64,000 bases of DNA, taken from Casuarius casuarius. Taxonomy: Eukaryota; Chordata; Aves; Casuariiformes; Casuariidae. Below are positions 27,332 to 39,678 of this stretch, piece by piece. Under the pieces are notes generated by a model. That model saw only the letters and a program-made list of their open reading frames with translations. It did no database searches and was not told the DNA's origin. The position numbers and the translations under genes are program-made. The stretch's first letter is position 1; each line of letters begins with the position of its first letter. The stretch lies in the NCBI GenBank assembly GCA_003342895.1, contig PTFA01000031.1:4878678-4942677 (forward strand), read 5' to 3'.

Positions 27332-27384
27332 ATGAAGCATTACAGAAATCCAAGTCCTTTAAGTGTCTATTGTAAGGCAGACAG
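27332..27384 (+). other. weak 53-bp exon candidate
   Basis: The acceptor-like TTCTTTTTTGTTTAATAACAACAG ends at 27331 in slightly broken form; the pyrimidine tract lies 15 bp back. The donor CAG/GTAAGC follows 27384. The exon would begin ATGAAGCATTACAGAAATCC and is open in that frame, reading MKHYRNPSPLSVYCKAD. The peptide is not recognised. Chance pairs of this quality are expected in 64 kb. Confidence 0.12.
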
Positions 27385-29890
27385 GTAAGCCTGACATTTG
27401 CTCATTATTATTCATGCTGCTTATAACAAATATATCTTTGCTCTCACTTTTCCTTGGCTTAATCAAGGATTCTCTACAATATGCAATTAATCTTTAATAT
27501 GAAAAAGTGAGTAGGAAGAAGACACAGCTGAGCATCCTGACCCCCTGAAAACCAGATTATGAATTTACTCAATATCCATTTTCTTGATATTGCATTTTTA
27601 CAATTTGCAAACTTTGTGATATGTGAAATCTCAGTGAAACAAGTTTATTTTTTACAAGCCATTGAACAGATTCACAGCTTTCATTCAGGCAAATATGCTG
27701 GTAGTTCTTCAGCAGCGAGCCCACATTGCAATTTTAACAGTCTGAGGTAAAGCAGAAAAAAGACATTACCACAGTTCATAGAAATGTATTGGGAATAAAT
27801 ATTGAAATCATAATACTGGAAAACTATGCATATCAATCCCATCCTGGTCATAAACATGCTAAGACACAGATGTGAGTCTAATTTACCCTGTCTTGCTACT
27901 CCTTGCCTGAACGACAGGTGTGAAAGACAAACTTAAAACCAAGGAAGAGGGTAGGTGGAAAAGCTACTTTTGAGTGGTGCAGGAAATAAGCTGAGACTCT
28001 TTAGGACAGGCTTGACCACTACTGCACAACTAATTCAGGCTTGAGAACCAGTGACTTGGTTTGGGGAGTCATAAGGGCAGGAAGGAGGCTGAAAGCTAAG
28101 CAGGAATCAGCCAAAGATGGATCCTGTTGGTTGTCAGTCTGGAAGGGACTAAACTCCTCATGACATGTAGGCCGGCTACAGCATAACCACCATGGAAAGG
28201 AATTAAAGTAGAACGTCCAGATTCCCACATCAGCTCTCCAGACTGAACATTATGAGATGGCACCTCAGCTACTGGAAGGTATCAATATATTTTTGGTATT
28301 TAGGAAGTTCAGTTGTTTTCATCACAGCTATTACTTTTTTGAAGCAGAAACAGAAGCACAGCCTAGATTTCTTATAGAGTCAACATTTCTATAGGTAAGA
28401 TTTGTAATATGTGTAGTGTTTGCATCTTCCTCTGTTTTACCTGAAACTTCAGGGGACTTAATTTTCAGGACATGAAAGCCATCTAACAACTAGCGTCTGA
28501 GGAGATCTAGGGAAAGCAAGATTCTTTAAAAAAAATCACTGGTCACTCTTCACTTTTGAAAACTATAGTAAGCAGGTAAAATGGAAAGGCAGGTAATAAA
28601 TTCTGACTCTGCACATCTTTGACCATTTCAGCAAAACTGTGTTCAATAGACCATTTCTGCTGGGATCGTTTCCAAGAGTCTAAACTTCTTAGCAGGTTCA
28701 GACACTGAGAGGAAACAAAGATATCTGTCAGACAACTGTTTTCTTTTCCTTCTGAAGTATGGCATCTCTCACCACTGTTAGTCTGTACAGTAAGCAGAGC
28801 TCTGCCATGGTAACTCAACTCTGAGTAGTAATGCACCAAAAGACCCAATCCTCTAGGATCCACTGGAGCTGGAAGTGGAGCCCTACTTTCCTTAACAGGA
28901 AAATGTTCCCAGCCTTTAGCTAGGAGTTCAGAACCTACTTCTAACTCTGAAAGTTTCTCAGACTAAAGCTGCCTTCTATTTGCCACATAGTTATGTATGA
29001 GAATACTAGCTTAGGTTATCCGTATTTGCTCTAACCAACAGACTTTCTCTATATGTATGGGTTCTTTCCTGCATTTAACCCTACACAGACAGCTCTAAAA
29101 CATAGCCCAGTTGAATCTTTAAACGAAACAAAAACCGACACCTCTCCCATCTACCCATAAAAGACAATGTGCAGAATAGTATGGCATAATATAAAGTTTA
29201 ACGGGAATCACTTCCAAATGAAGAGAATAATTTGGTAGCCTTGCACTTCTAGGCCAGGATCAATATAAATCTTCATGCTGCTTTTTTTTAAACCATCTTC
29301 AATGTAGCTGAGAAACAGACACTGCCGAAAGTAAACTACCTTTCCAGTGATACGCACAGTAACATAAACCTAAAGTCTTTTTTCTGCATGTGAAACTGTC
29401 TATCTTGCAGAGATAGGAGACATGTACAACCCAAATGTGGGAGCAGACCATTGAAGGCACTAATTTATCCTTGCCCACACTCCCAAACCCTCCTATTACT
29501 AGTCCTCTGTCTCCCCCAACTTCAACTTGCATTTTCACCTTCAGTTCCTAGCAATAGCCCACCAAGTACATGGGAGGTCAGGAACAGCTGCCTTTTAGCT
29601 TCCCAACCAGACAGCATGCAATGCAAGCGCAGTACAAAAAGCCAAACAAATCATTCCACTCATTGCTTGCAATCCTTGCAATAAACAAGCCTGCTGTACG
29701 GATTGTATTCAGTATACAACTGAAAGCCCCTTCATGGCTTGTAGCCCTTACTCAATTTTTTTCTCATGTGCCTTCCCAGGGCCATTATCTTGAAATAGAA
29801 GTACGCTCATTAACTGTTTCCCAGAATATCAGTCCCTCACACTTCCCTCACTTTGCAGTTCGGGAAAGCATCCTTACATGGGAAAAATAC

Positions 29891-29930
29891 ACTAAGCACA
29901 TGCTTAAACGTTTTCCTGAATTCAGACCAT
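29891..29930 (+). repeat. trace of an ancient interspersed repeat
   Basis: ACTAAGCACATGCTTAAACG, then TTTTCCTGAATTCAGACC, resembles the remembered AAGCACATGCTTAA ... TTTCCTGAATCGGGGCC layout. It is consistent with the motif group at 17.39 and 21.39 kb. Confidence 0.35.
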
Positions 29931-30469
29931 TACCAAAGGAATACAGGCTTTATTATACTGCTTATCATAACCATCTAGTTTAGATGCCTGTAATTACCCA
30001 GTTCTCTATATGCCCACAACCTTATTCCAGGAACCGAACAGGGAGACAGAACTCAGTTTTCACAACACCTACAGGAACATAATTCTTTGGCTTTGGCCCC
30101 TCTGTCAAATTTAGACAATCTGATCAGTGGGGTCAAAAGCTATAGGGGAGAGAGATGGGAGGAAGGAGATAGAGACAATCAAGAGAGACACCTGTTATTC
30201 CCTAAGCCTCATTTCCTTGGGAAACCAGGCTAAAGAAGCATCTTGGGACAAAAGACTTGTGACAGCACATCACTTACCTACTCGTGCAGGAATGCAGCCG
30301 GGTAGCACAGTAATTATGGACTAGAGAATATAGGTTTTGAAATGGTGTGCTTACCCCGGAGCAAGAGCTTTAAAAGAAGAAATTGCAAGAAGTCATTATC
30401 TCGCCCAGCCTCCTCCTCTGGTCCTCCCTCCCCCCACAACATTTTAATTTTAACCTTGATAAGAGCTTG

Positions 30470-30600
30470 TTCCAACAGTCAGGCTTCTCCTTTTGTTTGA
30501 CACTGTAGTAAAGTTGTAGGGTTGTTTATGAAATGGGTTGCCATGGAAACTAATGTGTGCTGCCATGGAGATCATGTCAAATCCAGCATTTCATCTTCAC
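30470..30600. promoter_or_regulatory. RFX X-box-like pair
   Basis: GTTGCCATGGAAAC at 30537-30550 is one base from the palindromic RFX X-box GTTGCCATGGCAAC. A second, weaker copy, GCTGCCATGGAGAT, starts at 30560, about two helical turns on. RFX factors bind such sites in promoters and enhancers of ciliary and other genes. No promoter is visible here, so an enhancer role is inference. Confidence 0.4.
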
Positions 30601-33370
30601 TGCAGACTCAAGAAAGAAGGAAGATAAGCTGGGGTGAAGAAATTCTTCCTTGAAAACCAAATGTTTTGAAATATTAGCAAATGTAACAAGACAAGCGACA
30701 AAAATTGAGGTCACTATTAAACCATCAACATTTACTAATATTTCACCCAATACCTCTTGAGATGTCACATTTTTCTTTTAAATGATGTTCTCAGAACCAG
30801 CATAGTTACGTTTTTCAAAGGGATAAACAACATATGTGAAAACCCAATAGACTCCTTTTTAGAACATCTAGATACCAAAAAACAAACCCAACAATTTTGC
30901 CAAGTCAAATAATTTAAAAAGGCATAGAAGACAGAAGAAAGACCGCTAGCGGCACTGTCTTGTAAACACTGCATAAAATGCATATGTTTAATAAGATAAT
31001 GAATTAAAAAATGTTCCATGCCATACATATATGGTCAGATTAAGGCCTCAATTAAGGAAACTACTAAGGAACTGCTCAATTTTGACTCTAAAGAAAATAA
31101 AAGAATTTTAAAAAATCATCTAGGCATCTTTTTTAAAGTGAATGCTAGATAGATAGATGCATTCATTTGGCAATTCTTTAAAACTTTAACTAGGCAATCC
31201 CGCTCTTTAATTTTCCTGCATTCTTTAAATTAAAAGAGAAAAAAAAAAGCCATAACTAAAGCCACCACTAAATTACTTTAGGAACTTATGAGGTATCTTA
31301 AATCCTCCCAGTAGTCAAATCCTAAGCATTTAGGCTTCCTGAATGAAATCTGGTAGAAATGTACTCTGCTTGAGCCCATTCAAATTAATTTTAAGCAAAG
31401 TCTCACTAATCACTTTACACAGTCCTCTTGCTTCAAAATTAAAGATATGCCTAAATCTTTGCAAGATTACAGACAAAATAAGTTTGTTGGCTCATAAAAC
31501 AATTTCAGTTACTGATAATATAAACCCTGAAGAGACATATAAATGAATGTTTAAAGACCACCTAGAATAGGAAACTTGTGTTGAATTAAGGCTAAATCTT
31601 GTCAAATAACATTTCTATAATGTTTTATAGAAGATATATTGCATGTTTGTCTTAGTCATATTACAGTTCACCACATTTGATGTTCTGCATCCAACACTGA
31701 CATTTTTCAGCTTTTTGTAACTCACATCCACTAAGATTTTTGTCTTATAAGTTTTTTTTCTTAGTGAAGACTAAGACTAGAGATTTAAGTTTCAGCCACT
31801 TAATCTTCTGTGAAAGTAGTAAAAATAAATACTAAAAATATAAATAAATATTTTATTTCTCAAGCTTGTAGAGTCCAGGAAAAATCCAGAGCTAAACTCT
31901 TGATGACACTTAGAGCAGTGAAAACTTTGCAGATCCGTCAGTCCGAAGGCATCGTCATAGAAAAACAACACAGGCATAACAGGACAGGTGTCAGGCACCT
32001 AGATAACTATAGACAGGCCACAAAGACCTTTTTCTGAAACCTTAAGAGGTCTATGTGTTTTCTTGTATACAGGGGGTGTTCCAAAGTCTTTTTCACAAAC
32101 ATAGAAACATGGTCAACTCTTCTGTATTGACAGTGCTAACATGCAAGCAGACATGCCTTTCTTATACCTAATAGAACAACTCTGTGGCATGCAACACTAT
32201 TTTCAGGATTCGAGGAAGAAGAAAACTGAAAAAGGCAGCTAAGCTCCACTGTACAAAATGAGAAGGAAGGCCAGTACAAGTTTTCTATAGCTACACAGTG
32301 ATGAAATAACTTTCAGTAAATAAAGCATATTTTAGACATGAATAAGTTTTAGGATTCACGGATTAAGTCAGCTCATAAGTGAAGCTTTTTTAAAAAATGC
32401 ACCTTAAAAATGGATTAGTGTGCTTCAGTGCTTCTCCTCCCTCTGAAATCATCTAGGATCTAACATCTGCTTTGATGGGGACAGGCTGAAACCTCAGCAA
32501 AACACCCCTACTAAGACTACCCTGATTCACTGAAATACTACACTTCTCATTCTGCTTTTTTTCCACACATTAACATTTTCATGATAAACAGGTATCTAGG
32601 AAACAGAGAGCTTCAAGGGTTCTCATCTAAAAAGATTTTTCTATTCACAGAGTAGGGGGAAAAAAGCAGATCTTAAAACTACAATAATTTCATTTTAACC
32701 ATTCATGAATAAAATAAAGCTTGTGCTATATATTGAATTCCACTTTCTTCCAATCTTATTCATTTGTAGCCAAATGAATGAGATACCAAAAAAACAAAAG
32801 AGAAAAGAAGCTGATATTCAGTTTATCTGTAGTGACGGTGTCTTTTATGCTTGGGTGCTATTTAAATAACATGGAAAATATTCCAGTCACTACTACCAAA
32901 TGGTCTTTTGCTAGCTGGTGACTGTTCGGACTGGTTGATACACTCATACGCCTGACCAGTTTATTAACTTTCTGAATCTTACAGTAGTCCCCAGGGGAAA
33001 AAACAAAAAAAAAAAAAAACCCAAAAAACAGATTTTTCCACTGCCTAGACACTGAATACTTACAGTCTTATTATTAGACTTCAGCAATGCTCAAGGCATA
33101 CCAGATGCTTCTCCAGAACAGGGAGGAAAACCCAGAGCTTGCCTCAGAGCCTGCAAAGTGTAGATAAAGAAGAGTAAGCAGGGACTGGACTGTATTCCCT
33201 CTGGCAGGTGTTTAATTTCTGACAAGAGATCCCAAACGCTCTTAGAATGGGTCAGATCCAAAAAGACCATCAAGAGGATTGGGAACTGGAAGTAACAAGA
33301 AATACATTCATCAAGAATAAATCTCTAAACCAATTTCATTTCCTTCTGCAGCAAAGTAACAGTTTTTGTG
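30601..33370. other. very AT-rich non-coding stretch
   Basis: No gene is recognised. It has several AATAAA-like strings, expected by chance at this composition, a small GATA run at 31149-31158, and an A-rich tract at 33001-33028 just 5' of the first CR1 fragment. Confidence 0.55.
33001..33028. repeat. A-rich tract
   Basis: AAACAAAAAAAAAAAAAAAA followed by CCCAAAAAACA. A degenerate A-rich low-complexity stretch. Confidence 0.85.
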
Positions 33371-33371
33371 G

Positions 33372-34436
33372 CTAGGGAAAAAGGACAGATACTTTATACC
33401 TTGACTTTAAATAATGTTTTTGACATGGTCTCACCTAACATTCTCATAAGAAAGTTTGAAAAACACGATCTTAGTGAAATTAATTCAGACTGGTTGGAAA
33501 ACTTGTTGGAGAGCTCTATCCAGACAGCAGTTATCAATGGCTCTACATGGAAGTATGGGGCGTACCAAACTGAATTCTGTGGTCATCCTGTCTGAGTCTA
33601 GTTCTGTTCAGTGTTTTCATTAGCTGGATCACAGAAAAGAGTACACTTATTAATTCTGCAGACAACATGAAACTGAGAAAGACTGCAAATACGTTGGAGA
33701 ACTGGATTCAAATCCAAAATTATCTTGACAAACTGAAGAAAATGAAAAAAAAAAAGAAAAGCAAAGCTGTACACAGACAGAAATAACTGCGTAAATAGAG
33801 GGAGAAGAACTTCTAGTGACGTAAAAGTACTCTGGGAGGGAATCCATTGGTAAGAGCAGATGACAAACTGAACATGAGTCAACAATATCAAGCTATTGAG
33901 CAAAGGACAAACAGCAGGCTGGAATGGATAAACAGGGCTGTGGCCTGCATAACACATGAAATCATACTTTCACTCCACTGAGCATTAGTAAAGCTTCAAC
34001 TGCAGTACTACATCCTCTGCTGGATGCTGCATTTGAAGAAAGATATGAGCCAACTGGAACAAGTCCAGAGAAGAGCCACAGGAAAGCTTAAAACTCAGGA
34101 AAATACAACCCATAGGAAAATGGAAATATAACAATTGGGAATGGCTAGCAATAAAACGGGGGAAAAGACTGGACATTCAGGGGCAAGAACAATGTAAGTA
34201 AGTGACACTCATTAGTATTTAGGAACTTTCTGCAAAGAAGAAAGCATAATTTGTTCTTTATACCCATACTGGATAGGATGAGAGGCAAAGGGATTATACT
34301 GCAGTGAGAAAGAATCAGGTTAGACATTAGGAAAAACTTGCTCATGGTAAGAACAGGGAAGCACGGGAACACACTGTGATAGGAGTGTTTGGACTCTCCA
34401 TCCCAGGAGACCTTTGAAAGCAGCTACATGAACTTC
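33372..34436 (+). mobile_element. CR1-type LINE fragment, reverse transcriptase end and 3' region, decayed
   Basis: About 1.07 kb of a non-LTR retrotransposon. The first 225 bp translate into a recognisable CR1 reverse-transcriptase stretch: a YLDFSKAFDTVS-like block is seen as NNVFDMVSPNILI, followed by WLENLL and WKYG. The frame then stops. Downstream, nucleotide blocks follow the CR1 order: GCAGACAACATGAAACTG, then TGAACATGAGTCAACAA, then a GTCCAGAGAAGAGCCACA-like block, then TTAGACATTAGGAAAAACTT near 34,320. Stops and indels are frequent, so the copy is inactive. The 5' end is truncated, as usual for CR1. Confidence 0.85.
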
Positions 34437-36240
34437 TGATGAACGTTGCAGGTATTGCTGCTCCTGCCTTTACAGGTCACTTCTGGCTTTGCATTCCTAT
34501 GCTCCCTCAAGCCTTCCTTCTAATCACAGTCTCCCAGAACAGACATGTCAGGCAGTCATTTGTGCTCTACAACACTTACTGCTCTAGAAGAGTACTAGTA
34601 GGGACTCATCTATACTACTGTACACAGATCTAGGCACTGCATTTCAGAAACAACAGTGGTCAACAGAAGGGCAAAATCGGATCGAAAGCAGGAAAGAAAA
34701 ACAGATACTTATTTGTTGGAATGATGTTTTAACCCTAGAGTAGATGAAATAGGGCTGTAAAGTCATCGGTATTTTGCAATAGAAAGGCAGTGGGAGAGAC
34801 ACTAGTGGAACTGAGAGCCAAATTTATCTTCCTTTTTCATAAGAGACAGCTTAGAAATGATCAGTACACCATTTTATCAAGTAGCCACTTTAAATATCTC
34901 TTTACACTAGAAGATAAGTAAATAAAAGCAATGATTGCTAGTGATTAGAATCAGCTGTCTCAAAATTGAAGAATTACACTTGGCAACAAAGTAATTGAAT
35001 GTGGGGGTACTTTTGTTGTTTTAATTTGGCCTTTTCTATTATATGCATACCTTTTAGTAAGGGGGTTTACGGAAGATGGTGGGACATAACAAGATATGAC
35101 AGTTGCTCTAATTTCTTGTCAAATTCTTTCTATTTTCATCTGCAATAAAAGACAAATGGGACAAAGCAATGACAGGTACCCTCCTCACTGTGAGAAGGTG
35201 GAGGAAAATTGCATAAACAAGTTGGCCATTAGTTTAATGCAAAATAGATTACGGAAGCAGTAGTCACTCGGAGCAAAGGGATAAATAATGTTCTTCCTAG
35301 CCATTATACTAATGGTGAGAGTAAAGGAATGCCTGCATAATTGCCAGAGAGCAGGCTGAGAGAGAATTGTGCAGTTACAAAAAGCTCACAGGGCACAACA
35401 GAAACTGCTCAGCCATAGCACTGTGACAACTACTGACTTAAACACATGCGTTATTACACACATTGAACCCAGCCTTGCAGCCTTTATTTGTAAGCATCGT
35501 CCCCTGGTTTGTTAAAGACCACGAGTCAAATCAATCTCAAAAGTATGACCTAGGTGAGCAAAGGCACAAGAGTTAGAGTTTTTATATCCCCTCCTCCTCC
35601 TCCTCCATTCAGATGTTCTTTCCGCAGAGTTTCCCAATTTAGTTCTCAGTCAGCAATTGTAAAACAAGCCTCACCTCTAAAGCTGAGACCAGGACCTCAA
35701 TGCACTTTCTCTTGATGCACAGCTCTAAGCTCTTCACTCAGTCACATCAAGGAAATGAGTGAGGCTCTTCCTTTCCATGTCCCTAGTAAACCTGAGGCAA
35801 CAAGGGCCAATCTGAGAAAAACAGCTTTTGCTGCTTTCTTAATATCTGCAGTCATGCATAGGTATCCACTCCTTGGCTGATCTTCTGCCAACCAACTAAC
35901 CGCCCTTTCACCTCCAGACATGAACAGAGTACAGTCGGTGCAGAAATGAATGCTCCTGACCAATATGCATGAAAAATTAGCCCCAGTGATTTAAAGACAC
36001 ATAAACCTGCTAAAATTTTAGTAAACTTACCTCCTCTGCTTCAGAGAAAATTTTGCATGTAAGGCTTATGTGGCTATTAAATAGTGCTCTTCAACTGATG
36101 CCATGTACTAGACCGCAGCTCCCTTTTAACCAAAGTTATAAACAGCCAGTATCTATAAACTGCATATTAGGTCACCCACCAGTTCAAGTGAGGCATGAGT
36201 AGGGATCCACACAGGGCCCCACACCATTACAAGCGTGATC
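34437..36240. other. AT-rich non-coding stretch
   Basis: No gene is recognised. A short TCC-type triplet repeat lies at 35590-35606. The rest is unique sequence with no splice-signal pair I would support; a minus-strand GAG/GTAAGT donor-like site at about 36,030 has only poor acceptors and no open frame. Confidence 0.5.
35590..35606. repeat. (CTC)n triplet repeat
   Basis: CCTCCTCCTCCTCCTCC, about five to six units, in a pyrimidine-rich context. Confidence 0.8.
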
Positions 36241-36560
36241 CACAGAATTTGTAAGGCGTTTCATAGACTACATGCGCTTCCTGCAGTACTGAATTAAGGA
36301 AGATGACCTTAATCAATCAGGTAATTAAACATTGCTTTAAGCCACTCAGTTGAGCATCATTATCTCACAGGCTTGGTACACTTACCAATGGGCAGACTGC
36401 TAACGAATTTCTCCCTCATCTGTTGGCTTTCTGGCAGTCCACAATGGGTCACTCTTAATGCAATTTCATTTTCTTAATTAAATCTTCCCTGAGGTATCAC
36501 TGGGGATTATTTCCCTTTGATTCCTTTATTTAATATTTCAGAGTAGAGAGTATCTCACCC
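36240..36560. promoter_or_regulatory. possible enhancer-like segment with PBX/HOX-type site
   Basis: TAATCAATCA at 36310-36319 reads TGATTGATTA on the other strand, a good PBX-HOX composite (TGATNNATNN). It is followed by GGTAATTAAAC at 36320 and TTAATTAA at 36474-36481. The segment has no recognisable repeat. Activity and conservation are not known. Confidence 0.22.
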
Positions 36561-38499
36561 TGCTTTCATGGGTTAGAAAGTTTCTCTTGATTAACCTTCA
36601 GAGAAGATGAGAGAATTTTTAAGTTTGTTATATGAACAACTCATCTCTGTATAACAAGGCTTGGGACATCGTAAGAGAAAAATGGCCAAATGAAAAAAAA
36701 AATAGAAAAAAAAAGATTTTTCTTGCTATCTCAAACTTTACAGAGCAGGGATTCGTTTGCAAAAAGTGGAAAAGGCCCCCAAATCTAAATGCTTTCCGGT
36801 GGAAAGAGCATTCTTGTGAGCTTAATACAAATTGTTGCTTTTCCTGCTGTTGTAATTCCGGCAATCACAGGCTCAAAGGAAAAAAAGGGCGAAAAAAAAA
36901 CCCTCTCAGCTCTCCTTTTCAGGAATAAATCTCTAACCATGTGTTGAAAAGTCTTGAAATTGTGAACCATGTAAGTACCCGAATCCCATAAGAGGAAGAG
37001 AAATCTCCAAACCACCAGTTTTACAAATTTCTACATTGTTAGGAAGTCCCACTCATGATTTTTCAGTGCTTATGGACAGAAATACTGGCTGAATACATGA
37101 TTACCCTTTGTACTTTCCAAAAAGGTTGTGCTACGTAGTTATGCACTGGTGATTATGAATCAACCTTGTGACACCTTCCATTGAATGTAATGATATGCAG
37201 CCACTCAGTTAAAACAAAACTAAACTGTTCAGGAATACAGAAGTGAACCATGTTAGCAACACGCACCTCAAGGAAAAGCTGATATGAATCAGCACAGGAA
37301 TATTGACCAGCAATACCAGTTCTGTGCTGCCTGAGAAACACTCTTTGGTAGATATACAAGGTGAGATTTATGTTATCCAGTTCTGGCTGTTTTGCTTAAG
37401 TTTGTATCCAGGTTCTCTCTGGAGAGAGGAGTAATCCCTACGAGAAGATCCAGCTCATCTTAAAACAGAAAATGCTTCATCCCACCTCTCTCCCCCCACT
37501 AGAGTGTCTAGATGTTCCACTTACACAAGATGGCTCACTTCTTGACAGCTGAAGTAAGGTGAGATATATGTAATCTGTAGTTTAGGAAGAATCCGATCTT
37601 CAGAACATCCCCCCAAATGACAGGACACCTCAGCAGCCTCTAACAGTCATTCAGTCCTGATAAGCAACATGCTCTGCATAAAATCCCAAGCCAAACTCAC
37701 CAAGGTCTTCTAGCTTTGGAAGACTTAGTATCATACCAACTACTAATATGCAAAGTCATAAATGTCTAGCAGTACAAAAACCACTATCTAGCAAATGATA
37801 TGCAAGATATAGCACTGAGCTGCAAAACATGCAGTCATGGTCTGTACACCAAAAAATTGATAACCTTATATAGACAAGAAATACAGAACAGCAGTTTATT
37901 AATATTATTCCAATAGCCACTTTGAAGTAGTATATCTTTGGGAAGGATCTGAAGGAAGAAAATAAACTACTCATTCAATCTTCTACAGCTTGCTCAATAA
38001 GTAGAGAAAGTGGCATGAAAAGGGTTGCCATACCAATGGCAGAAATCAAATACTTCAGGCACATTAATTATCAAGCAAAAAAAGGGATAGGAAGACATGA
38101 GAACATGTACCTAAGAATTAGTGGTATTCAGCAGATGCATGAAGATAAAATGATAAGATAAAGCTGACCAAAAGGTTCAAATGGAAGAGGAGAAAAATGC
38201 ACTCAGCAAAATTTTAACTTGCAGAAAGCTGATGAGGTGAACACTGCAATAGAAAAAGGATAAAAAAGACCAAGTTATGAGCAAAGACTTCTGGTTATAG
38301 AGATCAACAAAAAATGACATTTTTAATAACATGACAAAAGAGGTGAATTTGGCTTGGTAAAGTCGAAGACTAACTCAAAGTCTGTAAGTCCAAGACAAAG
38401 GCAGGGGAGAAGAAGAGGAAGTAGAGAAAGGGATCACAAATATAAGAAACTGAACCGTATCCAGATGAAGTAGCAGTGAGACAGGACTTCACAGGATGC
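36560..38499. other. AT-rich non-coding stretch
   Basis: Contains A-rich tracts at 36689-36716 and 36889-36902 and otherwise unique sequence. The last few hundred bases before 38,500 are purine-rich and may contain more of the next CR1 copy, but I could not align them by eye. Confidence 0.5.
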
Positions 38500-39071
38500 A
38501 CAGGAGTACAACAAAATTGCACACTAGGGAGTAAGATAAAGTTAAGGGAAGGTAATAAGGATAATCAAAGATATGGAATGGCTCCTGTATAAAGGATGAC
38601 TGATTATGGCGAGACTCTTTAGTCTGGAAAAGACACAGCTGAGAGAAGATACAACAGAGGTTCACAGAATCATGAACAGCAAAGAGTCTCTTCCAAGTAT
38701 GAGAGGGCATCAGTAAAGTCAGAGCCAGGCTCACAACAAGCTAAAGACTGTGTGTAGTTGAGCTGTGAAGCTCATTTCCAAACAATAATAAAAGTGTACA
38801 TAGGTTCAAAGAGGGGACAGATTCATGGAAGAAATCTCTATTGAACGGTAGTAAGTACATAAAAACACGTTCCTTCAAGAATGTTCCTGAGCAGAAAATG
38901 TTGGGGGTAGAAGATAAAAGAATATTACAGAAAAGTGATTTTTTTTTTTTTTAATGGGAGACAGAAGTGTTTGCCATATTCCTTAGAGGTCCTTCTTTGG
39001 CCACAGAAGAGAATACTAGACTGGACCGACCTTTTGTTTGACCCGCCATGGCCATTCTTACGCTAAGTTCA
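38500..39071 (+). mobile_element. CR1-type LINE 3' fragment, older subfamily, interrupted
   Basis: CR1 3' blocks appear in order: ATGGAATGGCTCCTGTATAA, ACTCTTTAGTCTGGAAAAGA, CACAGCTGAGAGAAGATACA, then GGACAGATTCATGGAAGAAA. It ends in ACTAGACTGGACCGACCTTT and CCATGGCCATTCTTACG, the tail of the CR1 group that ends in TGGCCATTCTTATG. A T-run at 38939-38952 interrupts the body. It is heavily diverged and 5'-truncated. The start is approximate. Confidence 0.8.
38939..38952. repeat. poly-T tract inside CR1
   Basis: About 14 T followed by AATGGGAG, within the CR1 copy. It could be a local expansion or a small later insertion. Confidence 0.7.
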
Positions 39072-39678
39072 AGTCTACCACGCAGTACAAAAACAGAGGG
39101 AGAAAGGCTAAGAAACTAATTTGGAAAGAAAAATGCACAGAAATTGAGGAGGAGGAGAGGGCAAAGATGAGGAGAGCACAATCCTTACATCAAGGGTAGC
39201 AAAGAGTTCAAGAGGAAAAAATACATGAGCCACTGCTCTCCTCTGCCAACCACCTTTCTTGGTGGCTTCATGGCTCTAATGTAATTCCTGCCAAAATGCC
39301 AACTCAGTTGCTTTGGTTCATTGGTAAATCTAAACCAAAAGATTTTTACCCTTAGGTCTTCAGATCTGTTCACGGTCCACACAGGTAACTACTGTCACAG
39401 TTCCACAACTACTTTGAGACAGCATAAACTGATGTTCTCAGAAAGAAACATTTTTCCTTCCTCCCACTCCTTTTTCCCACCCTTTATTGCCTGTTTCCTT
39501 GCATTGGCATAAGTGTTCTTAGAATGGTTAAGTGAACCTGATCTGGGTTAAAACTACATGGCATAAATAGCAGGTTCAAAAATACTGTCAACCCAGATCA
39601 GTTCCCTGATGCAGTTCTCCACGTGGCCACACAAATGCAGGTCTTGACATAAGGAAATGAGTAACATGCAGCAAAGAG
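39072..39678. other. spacer between two CR1 copies
   Basis: Unique sequence with a purine-rich start (GAGGAGGAGAGGGCAAAGAT at about 39,148). No gene or repeat is recognised. Confidence 0.5.

Larger units (their letters stand above)
21446..29880. other. AT-rich non-coding stretch
   Basis: Mostly unique sequence. It holds T and A runs at 24660-24680 and 24731-24750, a MIR-like tail at 24450-24495, and a weak exon-like pair of splice signals around 27332-27384. Frames reach 137 codons (29570-29983) but show no familiar protein feature and overlap other frames. Confidence 0.55.

Noticed and set aside
29570..29983. 137-codon + strand open frame
   Set aside because: It overlaps an old repeat trace at 29,891-29,930 and shows no protein family features. 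Length is within chance for 64 kb.
32071..32100. GGGGGTGTTCCAAAGTCTTT, resembling a mariner-type end
   Set aside because: No matching inverted end or transposase remnant was found nearby.
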